Counted from the stretch's first letter, positions 15,295 to 24,827 are shown. The stretch is 64,000 nucleotides of DNA from a virus (IMGVR_UViG_3300021170_000011:35995-99994); one strand, 5' to 3'. Notes: a model not told the origin generated them from the letters alone. Numbers and translations are program-made.

Positions 15295-15347
15295 CATCTA
15301 CATTGCTTGTGTAGATCTAATGGCCACCGAGTGGGGAAAGAGACACC

Positions 15348-15731
15348 ATGGCGGGTTTGAAAAACCGGTTCATCACCATCACGTTCCCGGAAATGACGGA
15401 GGAGGGTGACGAGCCGCTGTACATCACGCTGCGGAACCCGAAACTCGTTCCCGTGGATTGGTTGCGGTCCCGTATCGCGTTGACGCCCAGCGGGGAGCCG
15501 GTGAACCCGGAGGCGGCGACGCAGGAGGGGTATGAGCGGCTGGCGCGGCTGATTACCGACATCCGCATGTACGACGCCGAGGACGAGAGCCTTGATCAGG
15601 GGATGCTGACGATGCCGATGACGGCGGAGAAGGTGGCGCGTTTGCCGCTGCTGGTGAACGCCCGCATTGCGGATGAGTTGAACCGGGTCGGCGAAAACCC
15701 TACGACGACCCCGGATTCTCCGACGTCCTGA
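15348..15731 (+). CDS. Tail assembly chaperone, short product (gpG-like, 127 aa)
   Basis: ATG 15348. Small acidic helical protein located directly upstream of the tape measure region, the position of lambda gpG-type chaperones. It ends in a Pro/Thr/Ser tail just after a slippery heptamer (15695-15701), so a fraction of ribosomes should produce the longer gpGT-type product described in the next entry. Confidence 0.85.
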   Translation: MAGLKNRFITITFPEMTEEGDEPLYITLRNPKLVPVDWLRSRIALTPSGEPVNPEAATQEGYERLARLITDIRMYDAEDESLDQGMLTMPMTAEKVARLPLLVNARIADELNRVGENPTTTPDSPTS

Positions 15732-15970
15732 TTGACGTCGAATCGATCCTTGACGGGACGTGGGGATCCGGGGCGGCTCCGGAGGAGTGGATGTGTTTTG
15801 AGCTGATGCGCGAGATGCATTGGACGTGGGCTGACTATGAGGCCACCCCGATTTTCGTGCGTCAGTTCTGTTGGGACTTCATCATGCGCCGCCGCCGTAT
15901 CCACAACAGCGAATACGAAAAGCAGGCGGCGGCACAAAACGCTCCAGGTATTAGGCGGGTTAAGAGGTAA
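15348..15970 (+). CDS. Tail assembly chaperone, -1 frameshift product (gpGT-like)
   Basis: Translation starts at 15348, shifts -1 at A AAC CCT (15695-15701), and continues in the -1 frame from TAC at 15701 to TAA at 15968-15970, adding about 89 residues (YDDPGFSDVL ... PGIRRVKR). The extension has no start codon of its own with a ribosome site, and the -1 frame upstream is closed by TGA within 30 bases, so the shift must happen in this short window. Length about 207 residues. Confidence 0.88.
15695..15701 (+). other. Slippery heptamer A AAC CCT for -1 frameshifting
   Basis: In the zero frame the codons are AAC CCT preceded by A, matching the canonical X XXY YYZ rule; after slipping, tRNAs re-pair with AAA and CCC. 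Confidence 0.85.
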
Positions 15971-15982
15971 GGGGGATCGGCC

Positions 15983-16453
15983 ATGGTGACGGAGGTTCGT
16001 CGGGGCACGTTCGCAAAGATCTTTGTGGAACTGGATGCCGAAACGAAGATCCGCGCCAAGGCCGCCCTTACCCAACTGGCGTTGGTTGTTGAGAAACAGG
16101 CAAAGATCAACGCCAGTACCGGCGCCCACAAGTATGGGACGCCGACCCCGGCACGGCCGGGGACTGGCCCGGCGGTGATTTCCGGGACGCTGCGGCGGGC
16201 TATCACCCATACGCCGGTGAAGTTTGTGGGCGGCGAGTTTTCGTGCATGGTCGGTATGGGCATTGGGTCGTTCCCGAAGTACGGCAGCCGGAAGACGCCA
16301 GCCAACAAGTATGCGATGTATTTGGAGAAGACCGGTTTGCGGAACGGTGCTAGGTATCCGTTTCTGATTCCGGCGTTCAAATTCGCTATGGGGGTTCCGG
16401 CCCGGCTTATTTACCAAGAGGCGTTCGGCTCCCGCTGGCGCGTTATTGCCTAG
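15983..16453 (+). CDS. HK97 gp10-like / tail completion protein (156 aa)
   Basis: ATG 15983. Sequence features fit the HK97-gp10/Mu-G family: an N-terminal helix (AKAALTQLALVVEKQAKINAS), the motif GTPTPARPGTGPAVISGTLRRAI, a central beta part, and PFLIPAF near the end. In most phages this gene precedes the tail tube; here it sits between the frameshifted chaperone and the tape measure, an unusual position. Confidence 0.75.
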   Translation: MVTEVRRGTFAKIFVELDAETKIRAKAALTQLALVVEKQAKINASTGAHKYGTPTPARPGTGPAVISGTLRRAITHTPVKFVGGEFSCMVGMGIGSFPKYGSRKTPANKYAMYLEKTGLRNGARYPFLIPAFKFAMGVPARLIYQEAFGSRWRVIA

Positions 16454-16462
16454 GAGGCGTCG

Positions 16463-19400
16463 GTGGCATCCGAGGTTGCGGACCTTTTTATCAAGCTGGG
16501 TTTGGTTTCGGCGGAATTCACTGACGGTCTGGAGAAGGCGGGCGCGGAAGCGGAGGGGTTCTCCGCTAAGACCGACAAGATCGGCGAAAGCATCGCCAAG
16601 ATCGGCAAGATCATTGCGATCGCTGGTATCGGCGTAGCGGCCGTGTCGGTGAAGATGGCCGGTGACTGGCAGGCCAGCATGATCAAACTGGTGACGTCTG
16701 CTGGCGAAACCGGTTCGGTCGTCAACGGCAAGCTGGCGGGGCCGATCAAGCAGGTCTCCGATGGTCTGCTGAACATGTCCGTGTCCACGGCCACGTCCAC
16801 CAAGGCCCTCGCCGACGCCATGTACTACGTGGAATCGGCCGGGTTCCACGGCGCTGACGGCCTGAAGGTCATGAAGATCGCCGCCGAGGGTGCGCGGGCT
16901 GAGGGCGCGAACGCTACCACCGTGGCGGATGCCCTGACCACGGCCCTGCACGACATGGGCAAGGGCGCGGACTACTCGGTCCCGATGATGAACATGATCG
17001 TCCGTGCTGTCGCTGCGGGCAAGATGTCCATGGAGGACTTCTCCGGGTCGTTGAGTGCTGTCCTTCCACAGGCGGCAGCCGCCGGTATTTCGTTTGCCGA
17101 TGTTGCTGCCGCGATGGCCACGGAGACGGTAGCCGGTAACACCGCCATCAACTCGGCTCAAATGCTGGGCCACACCATCGCGTCGTTGCAGTCCCCGAAC
17201 GCTGTTGCCGTCAAGGCCATGGCGACGTTCGGTCTGTCCACGATGGATCTGAAGGAACACCTGGGCGAGCGCGGCCTGTTGGGCACGATGGGCGTGGTTG
17301 ACCAGGCGATTATGAACCACCTGGGGCCGGACAACACCTATTTGGCGAACACGTTCAACACGTCTAAGACGGCGTCGGCTGACATGAACCAGATGTTGTC
17401 CACGATGGCGCCGCAGGTTCGGCACCTCGCCGATGAGGTGATGAACGGCACCATCAATGCGAAGGACTACAGCCAGGCAATCAAACTGTTGTCACCGAAC
17501 TTGCAGGCGCAGGGTTCGGAATTTGTGACGCTGTACAAGAACGCCAACAGCTTCAACCAGGCGTTGCGGAGCGGCCAGCCGGGCGCGGACACGTTCGCTG
17601 GTGCTCTGCGGAAGGTCTTGGGCGACACCGTGGACACCAACACGGCGTTGCAGATCGGCGGGGTGAACCTGGCGACGTTTGCGGCTAACGAGCAGAACAT
17701 CTCGGAGGGCGCGAAGAACGCCGGGGACAACATTGAGACGTGGGGGGTCATCACCCAAGGTTTCAACTTCAAGATCGATCAGGCGCGGCAGTACATCGAA
17801 ACCACCGCCATCAAGATCGGTACGGCGTTGTTGCCGAAGCTGATGGACCTGATGGACTACGTGCAGCGCACCGCCGGGCCGCTGCTGCATGACCTCGGCC
17901 GCGACATTCAGCAGGCGTTGGACAGCGACGTCCTCCACCAGGCCGAGTCCATCGTCATGCAGTTCCTCCAGAACTTCGGCAAGGCGATCAAGGACGCGTT
18001 CGTGGCGGTGTCGAACCTGTGGGGTGCCGTCCAGCCTCTCGCCGGTGTGCTGGCTGGGGCGTTCTTCCTGGGGCTGCAATCCGTCGGTGTGGTGTTGGCC
18101 AACGTGGTCGGTCCGGCGCTGATGGCGGTGACCGGGTTCCTGAAGGACAACTCGGGCACCATCAAGATCCTCGCCGAGGTCATCCTCCCGGCGCTTCTGG
18201 GACGCCTGATCATTCTGAAGTCCCTGGACATCTTCACGTCCCTGATGGGCGGCATCAACAACGTCCTTAACGGGTTTGTTGCGATGCGGAACACCATCGC
18301 GTCGGGGACGGCGTTGGACACGTTGAAGTTGAAGGCGATGTACGCCGCCGACTCGGTGAAGACGCTGGGCAAGGAGGAGCTGACCCTACAGGAGGAGATG
18401 GCCGGGGCGACCGGCGCCACCGGCCTCGGCGGGTTCATGGGCAAGTTGGGCGCTGCTGTGCCGCTGGTGGGCGCGGCGGCGTTGGGTGTGACGCTGCTGT
18501 CTGGCGCGTTCTCTGACGACTCGGGGAAAGCGGCTGACGCGGCTGCCAGCGTGGACCAGTTCACCACGGCGATGATCCGGTCTAAGAACAACACGTCGGA
18601 TGCGTCGATGGCGTTTGGTCACGCCGCCGATGACCTGAAGGTGTTGAACGACGCCCTGACTGGGAAGTTGGCGGTGAACGCCAAGTTCGAGGGCACCGAG
18701 GTTGTTGACCTGAAGCGGTCGTTTGACTACCTGGCGGAATCGTCGATCGCGAACGTTGAACCGATGGCGCAGTTGGGTGCCGAGCTGGGCAAGGTCAACC
18801 AGGTGTCGGGGGAGGCGAAAAATTCGCTGGCGTCGTATGACGCGGGGTTGGCGAACCTGGCGCAGAACGGCCAGTTGTCCCGGGCTAAGGAGTTGATGGC
18901 CGAGATTACGTCGGTCACCGACAACCACGGCAAGGCGTTGATCAACACTGCGCGGGACTTCCCGCAGTACTTCGCCGCGTTGGACAAGATGCAGGCGGAC
19001 CAGGCCCTCGGTATCGGTTCCACCAACGACACCACGCAGGCGTTGAACAACCAGACGACGGGGATCGACAGCACCGCCAACGCAATGACCGGCCTGTCCA
19101 ACAGCATCTCCGACACCATGCAGCAGCAGCAGAACATGTCGGCTGGGCTGAACGCGGACCGGTCGTTGGACGATTTCCGCAAGTCGATCAAGGACACGAC
19201 GACGGCGTTGCAGCAGAACGGCACCGCCATTACCGGCGATTCCGACGCGGCCATGGCCAACCGTGACGCTATCCGTGGCGCGGTGCAGGCGATGTTGGAC
19301 AACTACAACGCCAACATCCAAAACAACATGTCCACGGACGACGCCACCGCAAAACTCAAGGCGCAGATCACCCAGTTTGAGAACCAGGCGACCACGTCCG

Positions 19401-19894
19401 ACAAAACACGCTTGGCTATTAAGAACTACATCGACACGTTGGACATCATCCCTAAGGACGTCACCACCAACATCAACGCCAACACCGCCGCCGCCTCAGC
19501 GAACGTGGACACGTTGAACGGCAAGTTGAAGCGGATGCTGGACCTGAGCAACGACACGTCGGGTGTTTCGACCACCACCCAGTCACAGACGACCGGCGCG
19601 GGCGGGCACCTGAAGGCGTACGCGCTGGGCGGGTTCGTGGACGGCCCTACAGGGACGCCACAGCTAGCTATCGTCCACGGCGGGGAGTACGTGGTGTCTG
19701 TGGACGAGCAGAAGGGTTACGGGGCGTCTCCGGGCGGCTCAGGGAATCTGATGCTCGGCGGCGGCGGACCAACCGTTGTGATCAACGTTCAGGGGTCAGT
19801 GATCGCGGAGCAGGGCGTCCGGGACATGGTGCAGACATTGATGTTGCAGTTGGGTGCGCGGTACTCGACGTCGTACACCCCGTACAAGCGGTAA
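16463..19894 (+). CDS. Tape measure protein (1143 aa)
   Basis: GTG 16463 with AGGAGG upstream. Longest gene in the window. Starts with a helical segment, then IGESIAKIGKIIAIAGIGVAAVSVKMA and a TMP core (residues 60-300) typical of phage tail tape measure proteins. Hydrophobic segments lie near residues 525-560 and 660-690, and long Gln/Asn/Ala-rich helices follow. The end carries YALGGFVDGPTGTPQLAIVHGGEYVVS, the recurrent GG-x(n)-GGEYV C-terminal motif of tape measure proteins. Confidence 0.95.
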   Translation: MASEVADLFIKLGLVSAEFTDGLEKAGAEAEGFSAKTDKIGESIAKIGKIIAIAGIGVAAVSVKMAGDWQASMIKLVTSAGETGSVVNGKLAGPIKQVSDGLLNMSVSTATSTKALADAMYYVESAGFHGADGLKVMKIAAEGARAEGANATTVADALTTALHDMGKGADYSVPMMNMIVRAVAAGKMSMEDFSGSLSAVLPQAAAAGISFADVAAAMATETVAGNTAINSAQMLGHTIASLQSPNAVAVKAMATFGLSTMDLKEHLGERGLLGTMGVVDQAIMNHLGPDNTYLANTFNTSKTASADMNQMLSTMAPQVRHLADEVMNGTINAKDYSQAIKLLSPNLQAQGSEFVTLYKNANSFNQALRSGQPGADTFAGALRKVLGDTVDTNTALQIGGVNLATFAANEQNISEGAKNAGDNIETWGVITQGFNFKIDQARQYIETTAIKIGTALLPKLMDLMDYVQRTAGPLLHDLGRDIQQALDSDVLHQAESIVMQFLQNFGKAIKDAFVAVSNLWGAVQPLAGVLAGAFFLGLQSVGVVLANVVGPALMAVTGFLKDNSGTIKILAEVILPALLGRLIILKSLDIFTSLMGGINNVLNGFVAMRNTIASGTALDTLKLKAMYAADSVKTLGKEELTLQEEMAGATGATGLGGFMGKLGAAVPLVGAAALGVTLLSGAFSDDSGKAADAAASVDQFTTAMIRSKNNTSDASMAFGHAADDLKVLNDALTGKLAVNAKFEGTEVVDLKRSFDYLAESSIANVEPMAQLGAELGKVNQVSGEAKNSLASYDAGLANLAQNGQLSRAKELMAEITSVTDNHGKALINTARDFPQYFAALDKMQADQALGIGSTNDTTQALNNQTTGIDSTANAMTGLSNSISDTMQQQQNMSAGLNADRSLDDFRKSIKDTTTALQQNGTAITGDSDAAMANRDAIRGAVQAMLDNYNANIQNNMSTDDATAKLKAQITQFENQATTSDKTRLAIKNYIDTLDIIPKDVTTNINANTAAASANVDTLNGKLKRMLDLSNDTSGVSTTTQSQTTGAGGHLKAYALGGFVDGPTGTPQLAIVHGGEYVVSVDEQKGYGASPGGSGNLMLGGGGPTVVINVQGSVIAEQGVRDMVQTLMLQLGARYSTSYTPYKR

Positions 19895-19903
19895 GGAGGA
19901 CCG

Positions 19904-22732
19904 GTGACCACCCCTAACCCCAACTGGCCGACGTTGTTTGCTGAGGCGTCGTTTGCGGTGAACCCGTTCTACTCCACCGGTCAGGTTGTTTACACGGACC
20001 TGACGCCGCGTCTGTACAAGCAGTGGTCTGTGCGGCGCGGGAAGCAGTACGAGTTGGATCAGGTTCAGCCTGCCGAGTTCCGGGGCCAGTGGGTGAACAC
20101 GGACGGGTTCGTGGACCCGTCCAACACGTCGTCACCGTTTTACCCGGACGTGGTGCCGTACCGGGGCTACCGGATGCGGGCGCAGTACCCGCCGTCGGTG
20201 AACGTGCTGACCAGGGACCAGGCAACCGGCGGTGAGGGAACGCCGGTTGCCCCTGGTTCTATCCCGGCGTCGATGCAGTTCGTTACCGACGTGGGCGCCA
20301 CGTTGACGATCGCGGCATCGGCGACGGCGTGGCAGGGGTCGCAGGTCATTCAGGCGGCAGTACCGGCGTCGTCGCCGGTGCATTTCTACGCCGTTTACAT
20401 TCAACAAATCCCGGTTCAGTCGCCGTCGGGATTCTCAACGCCCACGTACACGTGGTCCACGTATCTGCGTTGCACCACGGCCAGCATCAACCCGACGGTG
20501 GCGTTGGCGTTGAAGTTCTTCGACATCAACGGCAACTTCATTGACGAGGAGGTTGGGGGGAACGTCACCCTGACCGGTAGCGCCACGGCCGGGTGGACCC
20601 GTCTCACGCTGACGCGGTCTATGTCGTTTGCTGCGGGTGCGGCGTATGTGGACGCGGCTGTGGCGTTGGAGGGAACGCCACCGGCGTCGCCGTGGACGCT
20701 ACAAATGGATGGTTCGCAGTTTGAGCAGAACACGGCGGCGTCGTCGTTCTCGGTGCCGGGTATCGGCTATCCGATTATGTCTGGCGCTATTGAGCGGTAT
20801 CCGCAGGCGTGGGATTACAACGGCACGTACGGTGTGGTGTCCCCTATCGGTGTTGACACTATGGCCCTGTTGTCGCAGACGTTGTTGACTGACGCGTTTG
20901 TCAGTGAGGTGGTGGAGACGTCACCGGCCTGGTACTACCAGTTAAACGAGGCAGGCGGCGCTACCGCCTTCGTCGAACAGGGCGGCCGGGCAGGCAACGC
21001 GGCCATCGTGACGGCCGGTACGGGGTCGTGTAGCCCCGGCAGCAGCATCACCGCTGCGACACTGCCGGGGGGGAAGTTTCTGGGCGGCTCCGGCCCTGTG
21101 GTGACGTTCAACAACGGCACCAACTTTCAGGGCTCGTTCATCAACTTCACCAACGCCCTGTCAACGATCGGTCCGGTAAACGGTAGCGGCTGGACCCGGA
21201 TGATTGCGTTCCGCACCAACTCCACCACGGTCAACACCATGGCGGCTATTACCGACGGCAGCAACTACGGGTTGAGCGGCGCCGGTACGCAGCCGCTGAC
21301 CGCTATTCAGATCCAGATCAACGGCAGTTCCGGGGCTACGGTTCAGTTCACGAGCCCCGGCGGGGGCGGCGGCATTGGTGTTACCACGTCTACCCCGGTC
21401 AACGACAACAACTGGCATTTGTTGTTCATCTCGGTGGCGGCGGACCAGTCGTCTCTGACGTTGACCGTTGACACCACCACCGCTACCTCATCCGGTGGTG
21501 TTGCGGTGTACCCGGGGCAGTATCTCAACGACTCGGTGGGGGGCGCCTATTACAGCCTCAGCCAGTCGGGTGATATCCGGGGTTGGGTCGGCGACCTCGC
21601 GCATTATGCGAGCTGGAACACTGTTCTCAGCTCGGGTACTAAAACCGCTCTCTACAATGCGTGGAGGTCTGCTGGTCAGGGCGAAACCTCGGGGGCCCGG
21701 TATTCCCGGATCCTGCGGTACGCCAACTACCTGGGCGCGCAGAACATCGATACCGGTTCCACCACCAACATGGGGCCGTGTAATGACATCAACGGGCAGG
21801 ATGCGTTGACGTCGTTGCAAAATGTCGTGGATACCGAGTACGGGCGTCACTTTGTGGATGTCAACGGAACTATCACGTTCCAATCACGGTTCCGGGCGTT
21901 CACGACCACGACGCCCCTGTGGACGTTCGGGGAGAACCAGGCGGCCGGGGAAATCCCGTATGTCAACCTGGCATTCGACTACGACCCCACCCACATCTCC
22001 AACCTGATCCAGGTGACGCAGAACACCACCAGCAACGTATACACGTCTTTTGACACGACTAGCGAGCAGAGTTTCGGCGTCCGGAACCTGACCCGCAACA
22101 ACCAGTCGGCGGACGCTACCGAAGTCCAGCAGCAGGCGTACTTCCTGGTGTCGCGGTACAAAAACCCGTACATGCGTGTGAACACGCTGACGATCGACGT
22201 GGCCGCGAACCCGGCCCTGTGGGCGTCGGTGTTGCAGTTCGAGTTGGGGCAGTACATCGCTATCAACCGCCGGTCGGTGACCGGCGCGGCCGAGATCTCA
22301 ATCAACGGGTTTATCGAACAGATCACCCACACCGGCGACGACCAGGGCAAGTGGCTGGTGGATCTTCAGATCTCGCCTGTTCCCACTACCGCGTATGCCG
22401 TGTTCACGGCCCTGAAAACGACCCTGAACACTGGCGCGTCGTCCGGGGCCAACGTCATCACCATCAACGCGTTGCCGGATGCCGCTACCAACCCGGTGCG
22501 GTCGGAACTGACCGGCGGCCAACAACTGATCATCGGGTCCGGCGCGAATCAGGAGACTGTGACAATCGCGACCGGCGGCGTGCAGAACCAGGCAGCCGGT
22601 TACACCACGGCGCAGTTGACATTGACTGCCAACCTGGCCCATAACCATGTGACTGGTGAACAGGTCATTGAGGTCAATGGGGTTTCATATGACGCGTTGG
22701 GTGTTTTCGACACGTCGTTGTTCCCGTACTAG
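19904..22732 (+). CDS. Large minor tail / tail-tip protein (942 aa)
   Basis: GTG 19904 with AAGGAGG upstream. Beta-rich protein immediately after the tape measure, where distal tail and tail-associated proteins are encoded. Residues about 340-570 look like a LamG/concanavalin-like domain (WYYQLNEAGG, TRMIAFRTNS, WHLLFISVAADQ, GWVGDLAHYASW), suggesting carbohydrate binding; the C-terminal third resembles a baseplate-hub type beta domain. A TTA leucine codon occurs at 20942-20944. Function inferred from synteny and domain-like patterns. Confidence 0.8.
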   Translation: MTTPNPNWPTLFAEASFAVNPFYSTGQVVYTDLTPRLYKQWSVRRGKQYELDQVQPAEFRGQWVNTDGFVDPSNTSSPFYPDVVPYRGYRMRAQYPPSVNVLTRDQATGGEGTPVAPGSIPASMQFVTDVGATLTIAASATAWQGSQVIQAAVPASSPVHFYAVYIQQIPVQSPSGFSTPTYTWSTYLRCTTASINPTVALALKFFDINGNFIDEEVGGNVTLTGSATAGWTRLTLTRSMSFAAGAAYVDAAVALEGTPPASPWTLQMDGSQFEQNTAASSFSVPGIGYPIMSGAIERYPQAWDYNGTYGVVSPIGVDTMALLSQTLLTDAFVSEVVETSPAWYYQLNEAGGATAFVEQGGRAGNAAIVTAGTGSCSPGSSITAATLPGGKFLGGSGPVVTFNNGTNFQGSFINFTNALSTIGPVNGSGWTRMIAFRTNSTTVNTMAAITDGSNYGLSGAGTQPLTAIQIQINGSSGATVQFTSPGGGGGIGVTTSTPVNDNNWHLLFISVAADQSSLTLTVDTTTATSSGGVAVYPGQYLNDSVGGAYYSLSQSGDIRGWVGDLAHYASWNTVLSSGTKTALYNAWRSAGQGETSGARYSRILRYANYLGAQNIDTGSTTNMGPCNDINGQDALTSLQNVVDTEYGRHFVDVNGTITFQSRFRAFTTTTPLWTFGENQAAGEIPYVNLAFDYDPTHISNLIQVTQNTTSNVYTSFDTTSEQSFGVRNLTRNNQSADATEVQQQAYFLVSRYKNPYMRVNTLTIDVAANPALWASVLQFELGQYIAINRRSVTGAAEISINGFIEQITHTGDDQGKWLVDLQISPVPTTAYAVFTALKTTLNTGASSGANVITINALPDAATNPVRSELTGGQQLIIGSGANQETVTIATGGVQNQAAGYTTAQLTLTANLAHNHVTGEQVIEVNGVSYDALGVFDTSLFPY

Positions 22733-22740
22733 GAGGGTGT

Positions 22741-23271
22741 ATGGCGCGAACAGTGCCGTCGGTTCCGATGGAACAGACCGGCAATCTGGTCACTGCCCAG
22801 TTGTGGAACAGCGGCGTTCAGGCGGTCAACAACTTCCTGTCGAACAAACCGAGTTTCAGGGCATTGTCCAGCGCTGGCCAGTCGATCCCCAACAACACGT
22901 GGGGGGCTATTCAGTACGACACCGTCCTTCAGGATACCGATGCCGGGCATTCCGCGACGATCAACAACACCCGTTACACGTGCCAGGTCGCCGGGGTGTA
23001 TTGGGTGAAGGGTTCTATCGTGTGGAACCCGAACTCGGCGGCTGCATCCCGAACTGATACGGCCATTGCCAAAAACGGGTCTACGTTCGCCGGGTCGGCC
23101 ACGTTCATGTACCGGCTGGCTAGCGAATTCACGGCATATACCGCGTCCACCCTGATCCGGCTGAACGCCGGGGACTATGTCGAATTGTGGGCCCGGCAAT
23201 TCAGTGGTGTCACGTTCTCACCGCCTGCCACGCCTCCTCCGGACTTCAACGTCCTTTGGGTTTCGAAGTAG
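22741..23271 (+). CDS. Tail fibre/receptor-binding paralog 1 (176 aa)
   Basis: ATG 22741 after GGAGGGTGT. First of three adjacent paralogs that share the N-terminal anchor (RTVPSVPMEQTGNLVTAQLWNSG), a central CQVAGVYWVKG motif and a C-terminal FNVLWVS. The centre resembles a C1q/TNF-like jelly roll, common in phage tail tips. Likely a host-surface-binding minor tail protein. Confidence 0.75.
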   Translation: MARTVPSVPMEQTGNLVTAQLWNSGVQAVNNFLSNKPSFRALSSAGQSIPNNTWGAIQYDTVLQDTDAGHSATINNTRYTCQVAGVYWVKGSIVWNPNSAAASRTDTAIAKNGSTFAGSATFMYRLASEFTAYTASTLIRLNAGDYVELWARQFSGVTFSPPATPPPDFNVLWVSK

Positions 23272-23280
23272 GGAGGAACG

Positions 23281-23811
23281 ATGGGTCGTACCATTCCGGC
23301 GACGGCAACGAAGGCGTCGGGGCAGTTGATCACTGGCGCGTTGTGGAACGCCGGGCCGTATGCGTTGAGTCAGTTCGCGCTGGCGCCCCCGGTGTTCAGG
23401 GCCCGTCAGGTCACGGCTGTGGCGTTCCCGTCCGGGTCCTGGGTGTCGGCGCAGTTCGACAACATCGATATGGACTCTGAGACCGGGTGGACCAACGCCA
23501 ACCTGTCCAACTACTACGCGCAGGTTCCCGGCTGGTATTGGGTCGAGGGGTATATGGCGTGGAGCAACGGCGGCGGGGCACAGGGCCGTTTCGAGGCGTC
23601 GATCACTAAGAACGGGTCGATCATTCAGGGCTCGGCGTCGTTCTCGTGGATGTACGCCGACCTGATGTCGATTGGCGCGGGCACGATGGTTCAGCTAGCC
23701 GTCAACGACTATGTACAAATCTTGGGACGTCAAAACACCGGCAATACCGTTAACACTTTCGGCGGTACTGACTTGTGCCCGTGCATGAATGTTTTTTGGG
23801 TGCATTCGTGA
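23281..23811 (+). CDS. Tail fibre/receptor-binding paralog 2 (176 aa)
   Basis: ATG 23281 with GGAGG upstream. Same architecture as paralog 1: RTIPATATKASGQLITGALW at the N-terminus, AQVPGWYWVEGYMAW in the centre, and MNVFWVHS at the end. Sequence between the shared motifs is strongly diverged, as expected of proteins under host-range selection. Confidence 0.75.
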   Translation: MGRTIPATATKASGQLITGALWNAGPYALSQFALAPPVFRARQVTAVAFPSGSWVSAQFDNIDMDSETGWTNANLSNYYAQVPGWYWVEGYMAWSNGGGAQGRFEASITKNGSIIQGSASFSWMYADLMSIGAGTMVQLAVNDYVQILGRQNTGNTVNTFGGTDLCPCMNVFWVHS

Positions 23812-23820
23812 GGAGGGCAT

Positions 23821-24372
23821 GTGACGCGCGTTGTTCCTACTACGCCGTTTGAGACGTCCGGCAGTGTTGTTCAGTCTTCGCTGTGGAACAGCGGCCCGAA
23901 GGCGATGGGGGACTATTACCTGTCGCCGCCGATGTTCCGGGGCCACCAGTCCGCAGCGCAGGCTGTTGCCTCCAACACCTATGTGGCGATGTCGTTAGAC
24001 GTTACGGATGTTGATACCGACAACGGCCATTCTAATGTCACCAATAACACGAGGTATACGTGTCAGGTCCCGGGCTGGTATTTGGCTGAGGGGTATGTGG
24101 CGTTGGTCAACAACACCGGCGCGCAGTCAATCCTGTTCGTGATGCTGGCGTTGAACAGCACGGGGGGCACCCCCAACACGGTGCCGGGTCTGCAACAGCG
24201 GCTCATCAAGGGCGCTAACAGCTTCACCGCCGCGTCCGGGTCCGGCATGTTGAAGATGGCGGCAGGCGACTATCTAGAAGTGTGGACGTGGCAGGACTCC
24301 GGTTCCAGCATCAACACCGCCCCCAATACCGACCTGTGCCCAGCGCTGAACCTGCTGTGGGTGCATTCCTGA
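23821..24372 (+). CDS. Tail fibre/receptor-binding paralog 3 (183 aa)
   Basis: GTG 23821 with GGAGG upstream. Shares RVVPTTPFETSGSVVQSSLW, TCQVPGWYLAEGYVALV and LNLLWVHS with the two upstream paralogs. Carries a TTA leucine codon at 23995-23997, rare in this high-GC genome. Confidence 0.75.
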   Translation: MTRVVPTTPFETSGSVVQSSLWNSGPKAMGDYYLSPPMFRGHQSAAQAVASNTYVAMSLDVTDVDTDNGHSNVTNNTRYTCQVPGWYLAEGYVALVNNTGAQSILFVMLALNSTGGTPNTVPGLQQRLIKGANSFTAASGSGMLKMAAGDYLEVWTWQDSGSSINTAPNTDLCPALNLLWVHS

Positions 24373-24382
24373 AAGGCCAGAC

Positions 24383-24451
24383 ATGACCGCAGCCCATGAC
24401 CAGACGACGACGTTGCACATCATGGCGCATATCCCGGAGCATGCGGCGTGA
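24383..24451 (+). CDS. Possible 22-residue leader peptide (MTAAHDQTTT...)
   Basis: ATG 24383 with AAAGG upstream opens a 22-codon frame ending TGA at 24449. Its third positions are GC-rich, whereas the overlapping upstream part of the HNH frame is not, so this is more likely the coded frame in this interval. It overlaps the chosen HNH start by 11 bases. Function unknown; may simply couple translation. Confidence 0.35.
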   Translation: MTAAHDQTTTLHIMAHIPEHAA

Positions 24452-24827
24452 GTCCGACCCGCATTACCACCTGTTTGAGGAGGCTAAGTCCCGGATTAAG
24501 CGGCAGGGACTTTGGAAATGCGCTATCGGTGATGACCTGTGCGGCGGCGGGTTGGAACTGCATCACACGCATGTGGAGTTCTCTCAGATCAACGCGGTTG
24601 ATTCGGAGAAGGTTCAGCGGATCCTCGGTTTGCATTTTGCTGACGATGAGGAGTTCCAGAAGTGGGTCGAGTCGCCCGGCAATCTGGAAGTGTTGTGCGT
24701 CAACCATCACCGGACCCACTACGGGGTTCACGTCATTCCGTCCGCGCTTTGGGAGGCGCTGCGGTTCCACCGCGCAGGTACCGCCGCTGCCGCTGAGTTT
24801 GTGGCGGCTAAGGATCTGCCTAAATAG
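24441..24827 (+). CDS. HNH-type nuclease or zinc-binding HNH-like protein (128 aa)
   Basis: Start chosen at ATG 24441 (GGAG before it) rather than 24396, because codon bias between the two is poor. The core reads CAIGDDLCGGGLELHHTHVE, then SPGNLEVLCVNHHRTHYG: two Cys near a His-His pair, an Asn in SPGNL, and a final C-x2-HH, as in HNH endonucleases. It interrupts the tail and lysis genes, so it may be a free-standing homing-type nuclease or a packaging-associated HNH. Confidence 0.75.
   Translation: MRRESDPHYHLFEEAKSRIKRQGLWKCAIGDDLCGGGLELHHTHVEFSQINAVDSEKVQRILGLHFADDEEFQKWVESPGNLEVLCVNHHRTHYGVHVIPSALWEALRFHRAGTAAAAEFVAAKDLPK

Noticed and set aside
15596-17425. 609-codon open frame on the minus strand
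   Set aside because: It lies opposite the frameshifted chaperone and tape measure genes, has Arg/His/Gly-rich low-complexity composition typical of antisense shadows in GC-rich DNA, and lacks a ribosome site.
24396-24440. Longer start of the HNH gene at 24396
   Set aside because: Codons 1-15 of that version are rich in rare AGA/CGA/ATA-type codons and the overlapping 22-codon frame has better bias; ATG 24441 has GGAG upstream.
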